A DNA stretch of 30,450 bases from Candidatus Aerophobota bacterium (lineage in GTDB: Bacteria; Aerophobota; Aerophobia; Aerophobales; B3-G15): positions 1-30,450 of the forward strand of contig JAUWZM010000029.1 of assembly GCA_030615365.1 (NCBI GenBank), in the 5' to 3' direction. Shown here in pieces: positions 7,604-15,985 of the stretch (its first letter is position 1; the number at the start of each line of letters is the position of its first letter). The notes beneath the pieces are model-generated. The model was given only the letters and a program-made list of their open reading frames with translations, searched no databases and had not been told where the DNA came from. Both the position numbers and the translations under genes were made by a program.

Positions 7604-7640
7604 AAGAGAGAAAAATAAATTAGGAAAGGATATTAAAAAA

Positions 7641-9203
7641 ATGTTAAAAAAACCTACGTTAGGAATTCTGGATCTCAATGATGAGCGAGAATTTGCCCTC
7701 GAAAATACTTTCAAGGAAGCTCAGCAATTGAAGGAAAATCTTTTAAACACATTGAGAAACACTGGCAAAATAGATATTGTTGATCCCAGCATTTCTTTCA
7801 AGGGCTTTGATAAAATGGTGTGGCAACCATGGATAGTAAAAAAACAAACGAGCATCCTTTTAAATGCTGATATTGATGGTGTAATTTTTCACTATAGTGT
7901 ATGGGCATCACCCCGATTGGCAAGAATGGCCGCTAAAATACTGATCCGAGAGAATAAAAAGAAAAGTAGAACCACCCCTATTCTGGTATTAACTAACTTA
8001 GCTCCTGAGCAACCCGGAATGGTAGGTGGAATGGCAGCATCTGGAGGATTAGATCAATTGGGGATAGCTAATTTTAGAATATGGAGCAAAGATATTAGTA
8101 AAGATACAGAAAAACTCGCACAGATAATTTCATTTGCAAAATTTGCCTATGATAGAACTCAGGCCTCTGCCTCTGCTGATGAAGTAATTGAAAAGCTTCA
8201 CGGGCAAATTTATGGTGAGGTAGGAGGAAGAAGCATCCAGATTGTCACTGCAGAAGCCGATCCACTTCAATGGTCAAAGATCTTTGGAATAGATACCCAA
8301 CCTATAGGTCAGATGGAAATTGTGAGAAAAGCAAACGAGATGATTTCCTGGAGCGATGGAATAAATAGCAAAATAGTAAAAATAAAAGATGAAAGAGTTT
8401 TAAAAGCCTTTAACTTTCTCGTAGAACATGTAGCAAGTATAAATTATCAGGGAAATTTCACCGAAGACAAACTTAAATATCAGATAGCCTGTTACTATGC
8501 GACTCAGGACATAATAAAGGAAAATAACCTTGATTTTATCGGTATAAAATGTCAACCAGAGATGAGCTCATATCATGTAACTCAGTGTTTAACCCAGGCT
8601 TTTAGCAATGACCGACGAGGCCCTGGGGGAGAAAAAAAGAAAATTGTTGCCTGTGCCTGTGAAGATGATAAAGACGGCGCTCTCACTCAACAGATAATGC
8701 ACTTGCTCACAGGAAAACCCACTCTTTTTGCAGACTTCAGGCATATCGATCCTGAAAAAAACATTATTTATCTGGTGAACTGTGGGGCCCACACACCATG
8801 GTTTGCTACAGGAACGGACAATACAGAAGATAACCTGTCAAAAATCAAGTTGGAGGGGCAGACTTTCTTTTACCCTGCCTCTGGTGCAACAGTGAATTTT
8901 GATGCAGCACCAGGGCCTGTGACAGGAGCACGATTGGGCAGAAAAAATGGGAAATATTGGATGAATATAGTTCCAGGAGAATTTGTAGAAAGGCCATCTG
9001 ATGCGGTAATCACCACTCCTGGATGGCCCAACGCTTTTATGAGACCCCGTGTACCAATAGAGGAGCTTTTCTCTGAGCATCCCTGTAATCATATGCAGAT
9101 AGTGGCAGGAGATTGCATAGCTGGTCTGGTAGAGTTATGTGAAAAATTAGACATAGGGTATATACTGCAGGATGCAAAACTGAAGTATGAGAAAACAATT
9201 TAA
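7641..9203 (+). CDS. FucI-like sugar isomerase (L-fucose/L-arabinose isomerase superfamily)
   Basis: A 520-residue isomerase of the L-fucose isomerase-like superfamily, which converts an aldose to a ketose using a divalent metal. Supporting segments are GVIFHYSVWASPRLARMA and LTNLAPEQPGMVGGMAA in the N-terminal domains. Glu307 in IKCQPEMSSYH and the acidic cluster E341-D345 in CACEDDKDGALTQQ are the likely metal ligands, with His480 or His484 in EHPCNHMQIVAGD. The C-terminal domain has TGARLGRKNGKYWMNIVPGE. I choose ATG 7641, after AGGAAAGGA, over the GTG at 7560, because the latter would place the inverted repeat inside the gene. It is shorter than E. coli FucI (about 590 residues). A sugar kinase follows, consistent with an isomerase-kinase route; the sugar itself is not determined. 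Confidence 0.82.
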   Translation: MLKKPTLGILDLNDEREFALENTFKEAQQLKENLLNTLRNTGKIDIVDPSISFKGFDKMVWQPWIVKKQTSILLNADIDGVIFHYSVWASPRLARMAAKILIRENKKKSRTTPILVLTNLAPEQPGMVGGMAASGGLDQLGIANFRIWSKDISKDTEKLAQIISFAKFAYDRTQASASADEVIEKLHGQIYGEVGGRSIQIVTAEADPLQWSKIFGIDTQPIGQMEIVRKANEMISWSDGINSKIVKIKDERVLKAFNFLVEHVASINYQGNFTEDKLKYQIACYYATQDIIKENNLDFIGIKCQPEMSSYHVTQCLTQAFSNDRRGPGGEKKKIVACACEDDKDGALTQQIMHLLTGKPTLFADFRHIDPEKNIIYLVNCGAHTPWFATGTDNTEDNLSKIKLEGQTFFYPASGATVNFDAAPGPVTGARLGRKNGKYWMNIVPGEFVERPSDAVITTPGWPNAFMRPRVPIEELFSEHPCNHMQIVAGDCIAGLVELCEKLDIGYILQDAKLKYEKTI

Positions 9204-9252
9204 TTACATATCCAATTGGAGAAATATTAGCCAGGCCAAGGGAGAATGACAA

Positions 9253-10800
9253 ATGCCGGATTACTTGGTGGGTAGCGATGTAGGAACAGGAGGGACAAAA
9301 TCAGTAGTAATGGATACAGAGGGGAATGTTCTGGGAAGTCATTTTATTGAATATCCTCTTATTATTCCTCGCCCGGGATGGGCTGAGCATAATCCGGAGT
9401 GGTACTGGAATGCAGTAGCAGATACTATAAAGGCTTCCATTAAACAATCCAGAGTTAGTCCTAAAAATATTAAAGGGGTGAGTATAAGTGCCCTTTCCCC
9501 TGCCTGTATCTTAGTGGATAAAAATCTTCATCCCCTGCAAAATGCTCATATCTGGATGGATAGAAGAGCCACAACTGAATGCCAGTGGTTAAAGGAAAAT
9601 ATTGGGGAAGAAAGAGTTTTTAAGTTAAGTGGCAACCCCATTGATCCTTATTACGCTACCACAAAGCTAATGTGGGAGAAGAATAATCGTTTTGATCTTT
9701 ACAGAGCAACGTATAAACTACAAACAGCAGCGGATTATCCAGTTATGAAGCTCACTGGAAAGGCGGTAACCGATTATTCCAATGCGTGTTTAATTGGAAT
9801 AGGCTTTGATATCGTTAATCGCAGGTGGAACGAAAAATTAATAGAGGAAATTGGCCTGGATATTGAAAAATTTCCCTCACTTCATCCTTGCGATGAGGTA
9901 ATTGGGGAGGTAACCAGAGAAGCAGCACAGATAACAGGTTTAGCTCCTGGAACCCCAGTAGTTGCAGGAACAGTGGATTGTAGTGCTGCCTGGCTTTCTA
10001 TGGGTATAATTGACGATGGAGATAACTCCCTGGTTATGGGAACAGCTGGAGTGTGGGGAGTAGCTCATGAGAAGCCTAAGTTTACCAAAAATATGATTAC
10101 CATAGTTCACACTGCCTACTCTCGAAAAAAATATACAACCTTAGCTGCGCTTGTCTCCTGTGGAGCATTGATTAGATACTTCAGGGATACATTAGGACAC
10201 GTTGAAAGGGCTGCAGAGAGAGAACTTGGCATTAGTGCGTATGATGTTATGAATCTGGAGGCAGAGAAAGCCCCCCCTGGAAGTGATGGCTTAATTATCC
10301 TTCCCTACTTTATGGGCGAAAGAACCCCCATCTGGAATCCATTAGCCCGGGGAGTACTTTTTGGGCTTTCCTTAGCTCACGGAAGAGGGCATATCATAAG
10401 AGCAATGATGGAAGCAGTGGGATATGGCATTCTTCATAATGTAGAGTTAGTCAGGGAAAACGGAGTAAAGATAAACTCTCCTACATTCTTAGGGGAAGGA
10501 GGAGCTCGATCTCGTCTCTGGCGACAGATAATCTCTGATATTCTTGATGTAAAATGTGTTTATGTGAAAGAGTCAAAAGGTGCTCCTGTAGGAAATGCAG
10601 TGAATGCGGGGGTGGGAGTGGGAATTTTCAAAAACTATCACATAGTGAAAGAGTGGCTAAAAGAGGTTGAAAAAGTAAAGATAGAACCTGATCGAAAGCT
10701 TCATGAATTCTATATGAAATTATACAAGATTTATCGGGGGCTATATCCAGATTTAATCAAGCACTATAAGGAACTGGCTCAGGCCACTGGATACCTATGA
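9253..10800 (+). CDS. FGGY-family carbohydrate kinase 1
   Basis: A 515-residue ATP-dependent sugar kinase. The N-terminal phosphate-binding loop is GSDVGTGGTKSVVMD (residues 7-21), with PGWAEHNPEWYW and HIWMDRRATTE following. The second domain has GTPVVAGTVDCSAAW and LVMGTAGVWGVAH, and the C-terminal signature is GEGGARSRLWRQIISDILD. The PGWAEHNP and MDRRA motifs are shared by xylulose-, fuculose- and related ketose or polyol kinases. ATG 9253 follows AAGGGAGAA. It lies 49 nt after the isomerase, so it probably phosphorylates the ketose that enzyme makes. A repeat-rich gap of about 390 nt follows, so the transcript may end here. Confidence 0.92.
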   Translation: MPDYLVGSDVGTGGTKSVVMDTEGNVLGSHFIEYPLIIPRPGWAEHNPEWYWNAVADTIKASIKQSRVSPKNIKGVSISALSPACILVDKNLHPLQNAHIWMDRRATTECQWLKENIGEERVFKLSGNPIDPYYATTKLMWEKNNRFDLYRATYKLQTAADYPVMKLTGKAVTDYSNACLIGIGFDIVNRRWNEKLIEEIGLDIEKFPSLHPCDEVIGEVTREAAQITGLAPGTPVVAGTVDCSAAWLSMGIIDDGDNSLVMGTAGVWGVAHEKPKFTKNMITIVHTAYSRKKYTTLAALVSCGALIRYFRDTLGHVERAAERELGISAYDVMNLEAEKAPPGSDGLIILPYFMGERTPIWNPLARGVLFGLSLAHGRGHIIRAMMEAVGYGILHNVELVRENGVKINSPTFLGEGGARSRLWRQIISDILDVKCVYVKESKGAPVGNAVNAGVGVGIFKNYHIVKEWLKEVEKVKIEPDRKLHEFYMKLYKIYRGLYPDLIKHYKELAQATGYL

Positions 10801-11064
10801 TAATTATTCAGCCACAGATGGACACTGATATATCATATGAGGGGCTAAGGCTAAAGGTTACCAGGTTCATTATAAACTTTATAAAAATCTCTAAGAATTA
10901 TGTCTGTGGTTTTTTGTATTTGAACCTAATTTGTACTTATCTGTGTGAATCCGCAGGCTAAATAATTAGTAACAGGTAAGTTTTCCTAAAAAATGGAGGG
11001 ATTGCTCATTTGTCATTGCGAGGAGTAAAGCATTAGGATTAGAACAGGCTCTGTAATCTCATGT
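10801..11064. repeat. Gene-free stretch with remnants of interspersed repeats
   Basis: No gene is seen. Three pieces look like widespread intergenic repeats. CCACAGATGGACACTGATAT at 10812-10831 and TTATCTGTGTGAATCCGC at 10938-10955 are inverted relative to each other, forming the pair that normally reads CCACAGAT to ATCTGTGG. TGTCATTGCGAGGAGTAAAG at 11011-11030 is the start of a well-known interspersed repeat, with a decayed end (TGTAATCTC) near 11052-11060. All are decayed. The recognition is from memory of such repeats, not from a search. Confidence 0.55.
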
Positions 11065-11150
11065 AGCTTGCCGATTTATCGGCATAGTAAATTCGCCCAA
11101 TGAATTGGGCAGCTACAATTGTCAGAGAAAACAAGAATTTTAGGAAAGCT
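11065..11150 (+). repeat. Double-hairpin interspersed repeat, copy 2
   Basis: An 86-nt unit matching copy 1 at 727-814. Hairpin one is GCCGAT-TT-ATCGGC at 11070-11083, and hairpin two is GCCCAAT-GA-ATTGGGC at 11095-11110. The CAGCTACAATTG and CAGAGAAAA trailer and the AGCTT/AAGCT ends are the same. It ends 36 nt before the start codon of the dehydrogenase gene, nearly the same offset and the same orientation as copy 1. Confidence 0.78.
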
Positions 11151-11186
11151 ACAATAATAAGAAGATAAAATTGAGGAGGTATGAAA

Positions 11187-12236
11187 ATGAAAGCTGTAGT
11201 TATTTATGGAAAAGAAGACTTCAGGTACGAAGATGTTCCAATGCCTAAAGCTGGGAATGAAGAAGTGGTAGTAAAGGTTGAAAGATGTGGAATATGTGCC
11301 GCTGACCCTAAGATCTTCCATGGAAAAGCTTACTTCAGCCAGGTAGTATATGATCACACTCCTATAATTGCTGGCCATGAATTCATCGGAAAGGTAACAG
11401 AGCTTGGTAAGGGAGCAAAAGAAAAATACGGTTTGGAAATTGGCGATAGGGCGATTGCTGAGCAGATAGTTCCCTGTTGGGAGTGTCATTTTTGTAAAAG
11501 GGGAATATACAATATGTGCGAGGTGCATAAAATTTTTGGGGTTTCTGGGCCTGATGGAGGATGGGCAGAATACGTTAAATATCCTAAAAATTCAATAATC
11601 TGGAAGGTGCCTCAGGATCTTTCCCTGGACGCAGCGGTAGCTATAGAACCTTTATCCTGTGCTATTCATGGTGTCAACAGAGCCAATATTCAACTGGGGG
11701 ATGCGGTAGTGCTTATTGGAGGAGGGGCGATAGGGCTTTTTATGTTGCAAGCAGCCAAATTAAAAAATCCTGGTAAGTTAATTGTCTCCGAGCCTGAAGA
11801 GGCAAGATTGAAGATAGCAAAGGAATTGGGAGCAGATATAACTATTAATCCCCAAGAAGAGGATATAGTAAAACAGATAAAGGATCTCACTGATGGACTT
11901 GGTTGTGATATAGTGTTAGAGGCAAGTGGAAACCCTATTGCTGTGGAACAGGCAGTTGATATGCTTCGAAGAAGAGGGAGGTTGATGGAATTTGCAGTGT
12001 TTGCCAAAAAAACCTCAATCGATTTTAGTATTATTAGTGATATAAAAGAACTGGAAATAGTGGGAGGACATTTAGGAGCCTATACCTATCCTTTAGCTAT
12101 CAGGTATCTATCAGAAGGATTGATAAGAGCTGATAAAATAGTTACTCATAATTTCCCCTTATCAGAATGGGAAGAGGCTATTAACACATCTGATGGCAGA
12201 TTGGACAATGCCATTAAAGTAACTATGACACCCTAA
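11187..12236 (+). CDS. Zinc-dependent medium-chain dehydrogenase 1 (polyol/threitol-type)
   Basis: A 349-residue zinc alcohol/polyol dehydrogenase of the MDR superfamily, expected to oxidise a sugar alcohol or sugar with NAD(P). Catalytic zinc site: the Cys of CGICAADPKIFHG and the His-Glu of AGHEFIG. Structural zinc: Cys-x2-Cys-x2-Cys-x7-Cys in CWECHFCKRGIYNMC. The nucleotide-binding loop is LIGGGAIGLF. The CGICAADPKIFHG segment resembles erythritol/threitol dehydrogenases, so a tetritol-like substrate is a reasonable guess. Two in-frame ATGs exist. GGAGG at 11175-11179 is 1 nt from ATG 11181 but 7 nt from ATG 11187, so 11187 is the likely start. The next kinase gene begins 5 nt after the stop. 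Confidence 0.9.
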   Translation: MKAVVIYGKEDFRYEDVPMPKAGNEEVVVKVERCGICAADPKIFHGKAYFSQVVYDHTPIIAGHEFIGKVTELGKGAKEKYGLEIGDRAIAEQIVPCWECHFCKRGIYNMCEVHKIFGVSGPDGGWAEYVKYPKNSIIWKVPQDLSLDAAVAIEPLSCAIHGVNRANIQLGDAVVLIGGGAIGLFMLQAAKLKNPGKLIVSEPEEARLKIAKELGADITINPQEEDIVKQIKDLTDGLGCDIVLEASGNPIAVEQAVDMLRRRGRLMEFAVFAKKTSIDFSIISDIKELEIVGGHLGAYTYPLAIRYLSEGLIRADKIVTHNFPLSEWEEAINTSDGRLDNAIKVTMTP

Positions 12237-12241
12237 TTTTA

Positions 12242-13786
12242 ATGAAAATGTCAGAAAAATATCTCTTAGGCATAGATGCGGGAACATCTGTAGTAAAAAG
12301 TGTAGTTTTTGATTTTAATGGAAGAGAAGTAGCTCTTAGTCGACAAAGAGTGCCAGTTGAAACTCCAATGCCAGGATGGGCTGAGCAGGATATGGAGAAA
12401 GTATGGGAGGCTGTTAAAAAAACAATTGCTGAATCCATGATGAAGGCGAATATTCCTTCCTCTTCAATTGCTGCCATAGGGGTAACAGGACAAGGGGATG
12501 GGTGCCGTCTTCTCGATAAAAATTTTAAACCGATAAGGCCTTCTATTCTCTGGTTAGATGGAAGAGCGGGTGAAATTGTAACTAAGTGGGAAAAAGAGGG
12601 GATCAATGAAGAGAGTTTTAGAATAAGTGGTTCTGCTGTTTTTCCTGGAACTGCAGTACCCATAATAAAATGGTTGGAATTAAATGAACCTCAAAGGTTG
12701 AAAAAAGCCAGTTACTTTCTTTATGCCAAGGACTGGATCAAATTCAAGTTGACCGGGAAAATATGTACAGATCCTTCAGATATCTCTCGCGGCCCAATTG
12801 ACCTTAAAAAAGTAACCTATTCAGAAGAACTCTTTGACCTTTTTACTATCTCTAAGTATCGTTCGCTTTTTCCCGAGATTATCCACTCTGATAAAATTAT
12901 TGGAAAAACTACCCGAAAAGCATCGGAGGAATGTGGATTAAGAATAGGCATACCTGTGACTTCAGGGATGATCGATGTAGTGGCAAATCCCGTAGGACTT
13001 GGAGTTCTTCAGGATGGACAGGCGTACAGTATTATTGGAACCACCTGTTTCAATGCTATTCTTTCCTCAGATATTATTTTTAACCCACCAGGAGTAGGTA
13101 TGAATTTTGCGTATACTCTTCCTGGTAAATTTATTCGTGCGGTACCTAGTATGGCTGGTACTCCCAATCTTGACTGGTTTACAGATAATTTTTGCCATGA
13201 AGAAAAAAAGGAGGGCGAGAGGCATCTTTATAGAGTCATAGAAGAAAAAGTGAGGAATATACCTGTAGGTTCGGAAGGTGTCATTTACCATCCTTACATC
13301 AATCCAGGAGGAGAGAGGGCTCCTTTTGTGAAGTCTTCAGTGAAGGCTCAGTTTTTTGGGATAGGCCTTCATCATACCCGTTGGCATCTTTTAAGAGCAG
13401 TTTATGAGGGGGTTGCTCTTTCTATGCTGGATTGCTTCAAGCATATACCCATTGAAGTCTTTGAGTTAAGGCTTTCTGGTGGGGGTGCAAAAAGTCCTCT
13501 GTGGTCACAGATTTTTTCTGATGCAATAGGAAAAGTTGTGAAAATTCCTGCTGTCTCCGAATTGGGAACTTTTGGGTCTGTAATAGTAGCTGGTACTGCA
13601 GTAGGCTTATACCCAGGAGTAGAAGAAGCTGCCAAAAAATTGGTGAAATTTTCACACATCTGTACACCTGATATGAACAATCATAGAAAATACCTGAAGA
13701 TTTACGAGCTCTATAAAAAAATTTATCAGAGTTTGTGGGATAGTTGGAATGAGAGATATGATTTGATAAAGTCAAAAGTGTTCTAA
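12242..13786 (+). CDS. FGGY-family carbohydrate kinase 2
   Basis: A 514-residue FGGY kinase, clearly different in sequence from kinase 1. The phosphate loop is LLGIDAGTSVVKSVVFD, then PGWAEQDMEKVWEAV, GVTGQGDGCRLLD and ILWLDGRA. The C-terminal half has AYSIIGTTCFNAIL and the signature SGGGAKSPLWSQIFSDAIG. The GVTGQGDGCRL region resembles erythritol and L-xylulose kinases. It starts 5 nt after the dehydrogenase stop with no good ribosome site, so translation is probably coupled. ATG 12242 and 12248 are both possible (ATGAAAATG). The gene's stop, TAA at 13784-13786, lies inside the 5-bp duplication that flanks a small inserted element. Confidence 0.92.
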   Translation: MKMSEKYLLGIDAGTSVVKSVVFDFNGREVALSRQRVPVETPMPGWAEQDMEKVWEAVKKTIAESMMKANIPSSSIAAIGVTGQGDGCRLLDKNFKPIRPSILWLDGRAGEIVTKWEKEGINEESFRISGSAVFPGTAVPIIKWLELNEPQRLKKASYFLYAKDWIKFKLTGKICTDPSDISRGPIDLKKVTYSEELFDLFTISKYRSLFPEIIHSDKIIGKTTRKASEECGLRIGIPVTSGMIDVVANPVGLGVLQDGQAYSIIGTTCFNAILSSDIIFNPPGVGMNFAYTLPGKFIRAVPSMAGTPNLDWFTDNFCHEEKKEGERHLYRVIEEKVRNIPVGSEGVIYHPYINPGGERAPFVKSSVKAQFFGIGLHHTRWHLLRAVYEGVALSMLDCFKHIPIEVFELRLSGGGAKSPLWSQIFSDAIGKVVKIPAVSELGTFGSVIVAGTAVGLYPGVEEAAKKLVKFSHICTPDMNNHRKYLKIYELYKKIYQSLWDSWNERYDLIKSKVF

Positions 13787-14004
13787 GAGAGTTCTGAAAA
13801 AAGTCTGAGGCTGCTCTTTGCTCGGTGCTTTCCGGGCGCCTGCGGCTAAGTTCTACTCTTATCTTTATGCTGTGGCTCTTATGGGCGATGTATCAAGTTA
13901 CAGGATAACTAAGAGTTTGAACGCATAGACCCGCCTTGATCGCCGCTGCCTTATGGAAACACCTCGTCGAGCAGCAAAAAGAAAAAGGATTTTTCAGAGC
14001 TCTC
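13787..14004. mobile_element. 218-bp MITE-like element with TCTAA target duplication
   Basis: The ends are GAGAGTTCTGAAAAA (13787-13801) and TTTTTCAGAGCTCTC (13990-14004). These are inverted repeats over 15 positions with a single T/C difference, which would still pair as a G-U in RNA. The perfect direct repeat TCTAA flanks both sides (13782-13786 and 14005-14009). Inside are further nested inverted blocks: GCTGCTC 13810/GAGCAGC 13969, GCCTGCGGC 13838/GCCGCTGCC 13942 (one mismatch) and GTTC..CTCTTA 13850/TAAGAG..GAAC 13910. The whole element therefore folds back on itself. It is richer in G+C than its surroundings and encodes no transposase. Removing it with one TCTAA leaves the kinase stop 11 nt before the next gene's ATG, with AGGAGA between. 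Confidence 0.8.
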
Positions 14005-14020
14005 TCTAAAGGAGAAGAAA

Positions 14021-15049
14021 ATGAAGGCTGCTTATTACTACAGTAATGATGATATAAGAGTTGTGGATATACCGATTCCTGAAATTGGCACGGGAGATGT
14101 GTTGGTGAAGATGGAAGCCTGTGGAGTTTGTGGAAGTGATATACTGGAGTGGTATAGAAAACCAAGGGCTCCTATGTACTTTGGACATGAAGTTACCGGA
14201 GTAGTAGTGGGTGCAGGTGAGAGGGTAAAACTATTTAAACCAGGAAATCGTGTTTTTGTTCATCATCATGTTCCCTGTTTCGTTTGCCATTACTGCCAGA
14301 GGGGAAATTACACTATGTGCCCTACTTACCACAGTAGTTCTCTGGACCCTGGTGGGTTTGCCGAGTTTGTTCGCATTCCCGCCATTAATGTAGAAAGAGG
14401 GATGTTAAAATTACCTCCAGAAATATCATTTGAAGAGGGAGCGTTAATAGAGCAAATTTCCTGTTGTTTGCGAGGGTTAAATAAATCAGGATTACAACAG
14501 GGAGACACTGTATTGGTTATAGGGACTGGTTTCGCTGGGTTAGTTCATATCCAACTGGCAAAACTACTGGGGGCTGGGATAGTAATTGCTTCTGATCTGA
14601 TTGATTATAGATTAGACAAGGCAAAAAAGTTCGGTGCTGACTATATCATTAATCCCAAAAAAGAAAATCCTGAAGCGAGAATTCGGGAAATAAATCAGGG
14701 AAGATTGGCGGATATAGTAGTGGTTACCCCGGCAAGCACTGCCGTTATAAAACAGGCTATAGATCTTGCTGATAAAGGTTCTACTGTGTACATATTTGGT
14801 CCTACTTCTCCTGAGGAGACTCTTTCTATAATACCCCATACGCTATTTTTTTCAGAAATAACAATAATGGCCAGTTATTCTTCCTATATTGCGGAAACTA
14901 CGGTAACGCTAGGCTATATTAAGAGAAAACAAATTGATTGCCCCGAACTTATAACTCATCGATTTAGCCTGGATAATATTGGCGAAGCTATAAGGGTAGT
15001 GGTGAAGGGTGAGAAATCATTGAAAGTAGTGGTATTAGCAGAAAAATAA
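14021..15049 (+). CDS. Zinc-dependent medium-chain dehydrogenase 2
   Basis: A 342-residue MDR-superfamily zinc dehydrogenase. Catalytic zinc ligands are in EACGVCGSDILEW and FGHEVTG. The structural zinc set is CFVCHYCQRGNYTMC. The dinucleotide-binding loop is VIGTGFAGLVHIQLAKLLGA, followed by an acidic Asp in ASDLIDYR that favours NAD over NADP. It differs from dehydrogenases 1 and 3 across most of its length, so the three are not recent copies. The start follows AAAGGAGAAG, the ribosome site just beyond the inserted element. Substrate unknown; the setting suggests a polyol or sugar. Confidence 0.9.
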   Translation: MKAAYYYSNDDIRVVDIPIPEIGTGDVLVKMEACGVCGSDILEWYRKPRAPMYFGHEVTGVVVGAGERVKLFKPGNRVFVHHHVPCFVCHYCQRGNYTMCPTYHSSSLDPGGFAEFVRIPAINVERGMLKLPPEISFEEGALIEQISCCLRGLNKSGLQQGDTVLVIGTGFAGLVHIQLAKLLGAGIVIASDLIDYRLDKAKKFGADYIINPKKENPEARIREINQGRLADIVVVTPASTAVIKQAIDLADKGSTVYIFGPTSPEETLSIIPHTLFFSEITIMASYSSYIAETTVTLGYIKRKQIDCPELITHRFSLDNIGEAIRVVVKGEKSLKVVVLAEK

Positions 15050-15099
15050 AAAGGTAGATTTGGCGGGAAGGCGATTATGCGAATAAGGTAGGTATGAAA

Positions 15100-15876
15100 A
15101 TGAGCTTAAAAGGAAAAGTAGCCATAGTTACAGGGAGTGGGAGAGGAATTGGTCGAGCAATTTCTTTGCGTTTAGCGAAAGAAGGAGCAAATGTAATCAT
15201 AGCAGACATTAATATTAAAGAAGCGATTGAAGTAGGAAAAGAAATAGAGACTTCAGGCTATCATGCCTTACCAATAAAAATGGATGTTACCAGCGAGAAT
15301 CAAGTTAATCAAATGGTTCACACAACTTTAGACAAGTTTAAGAAAATTGACATTCTTGTTAATAACGCAGGGGCAGTGATAGTTAAACCAGTTGTGGAAC
15401 TTACAGATAAAGAATGGGATATGATAATTGATGTAAACTTAAAAGGAACTTTTCTTTGCTCAAAAGCAGTAGCTAAAGTAATGATCGATCAAAGAAGTGG
15501 CAAGATTATTAATATCTCCTCTACTGGTGGAAAAACTGGAAATGTATTTTTTGTCTCTTACAATGCTGCAAAAGCTGGGGTAATAGGATTCACCCGGGGG
15601 TTAGCGAAAGAATTAGCTCCCTATAAAATAAATGTAAACGCAGTGTGCCCTGGAATTGTTGGTACAAAGATGTGGGACTATTTAGACGAAGAGGTAGGGA
15701 AAAGAATGAATCTTCCTAAGGGTGAGATCTTAAAGAGAAATGTTGAAGAGATTCCTCTGGGTCGGATAGAAACTCCGGAAGATGTTGCCGGAGTAGTTGT
15801 ATTTTTAGCCTCAACTGATGCTGATTATATAACAGGACAAGCTATAAATGTGTCAGGAGGCCGAACAACATGGTAA
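15100..15876 (+). CDS. Short-chain dehydrogenase/reductase (classical SDR)
   Basis: A classical SDR of about 258 residues. The cofactor loop is TGSGRGIGRAI, with a following ADI motif (Asp) that suggests NAD preference. The NNAGAV structural motif is present. The catalytic Ser is in NISSTGG, and the catalytic Tyr-x3-Lys is in SYNAAKAG (Tyr154, Lys158). The CPGIVGTKMWD loop and the C-terminal GQAINVSGG are typical of sugar or hydroxy-acid dehydrogenases of this family. ATG 15094 and 15100 are in frame. I prefer 15100 because MSLKGKVAIVTG is the common start in the family and the spacing from AGG at 15090-15092 is better. The gene follows dehydrogenase 2 in the same direction. Confidence 0.9.
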   Translation: MSLKGKVAIVTGSGRGIGRAISLRLAKEGANVIIADINIKEAIEVGKEIETSGYHALPIKMDVTSENQVNQMVHTTLDKFKKIDILVNNAGAVIVKPVVELTDKEWDMIIDVNLKGTFLCSKAVAKVMIDQRSGKIINISSTGGKTGNVFFVSYNAAKAGVIGFTRGLAKELAPYKINVNAVCPGIVGTKMWDYLDEEVGKRMNLPKGEILKRNVEEIPLGRIETPEDVAGVVVFLASTDADYITGQAINVSGGRTTW

Positions 15877-15985
15877 CATTTTACATAACTATATTTCGCC
15901 ACTAATTTAGCCGCGGCTGAATAGTAGCAATAGTTCTTTGTTTTTTGGAAAATGAAATAAATAATTAAAAAAGGAGAAGATTAAA

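Noticed and set aside
7560..7640. N-terminal extension of the isomerase from GTG 7560
   Set aside because: It would start within the centre of the inverted repeat with no ribosome site, while ATG 7641 has AGGAAAGGA and gives a normal N-terminus.
13893..14165. Minus-strand 90-codon frame covering the 218-bp element and the start of the dehydrogenase gene
   Set aside because: It crosses the inserted element into the antisense of a clear gene and resembles no known family; the fold-back structure explains the sequence better.
15909..15918. AGCCGCGGCT palindrome before the E1 gene
   Set aside because: Ten bases only, with no T-run or second copy noticed, so it is too little to call a terminator or operator.
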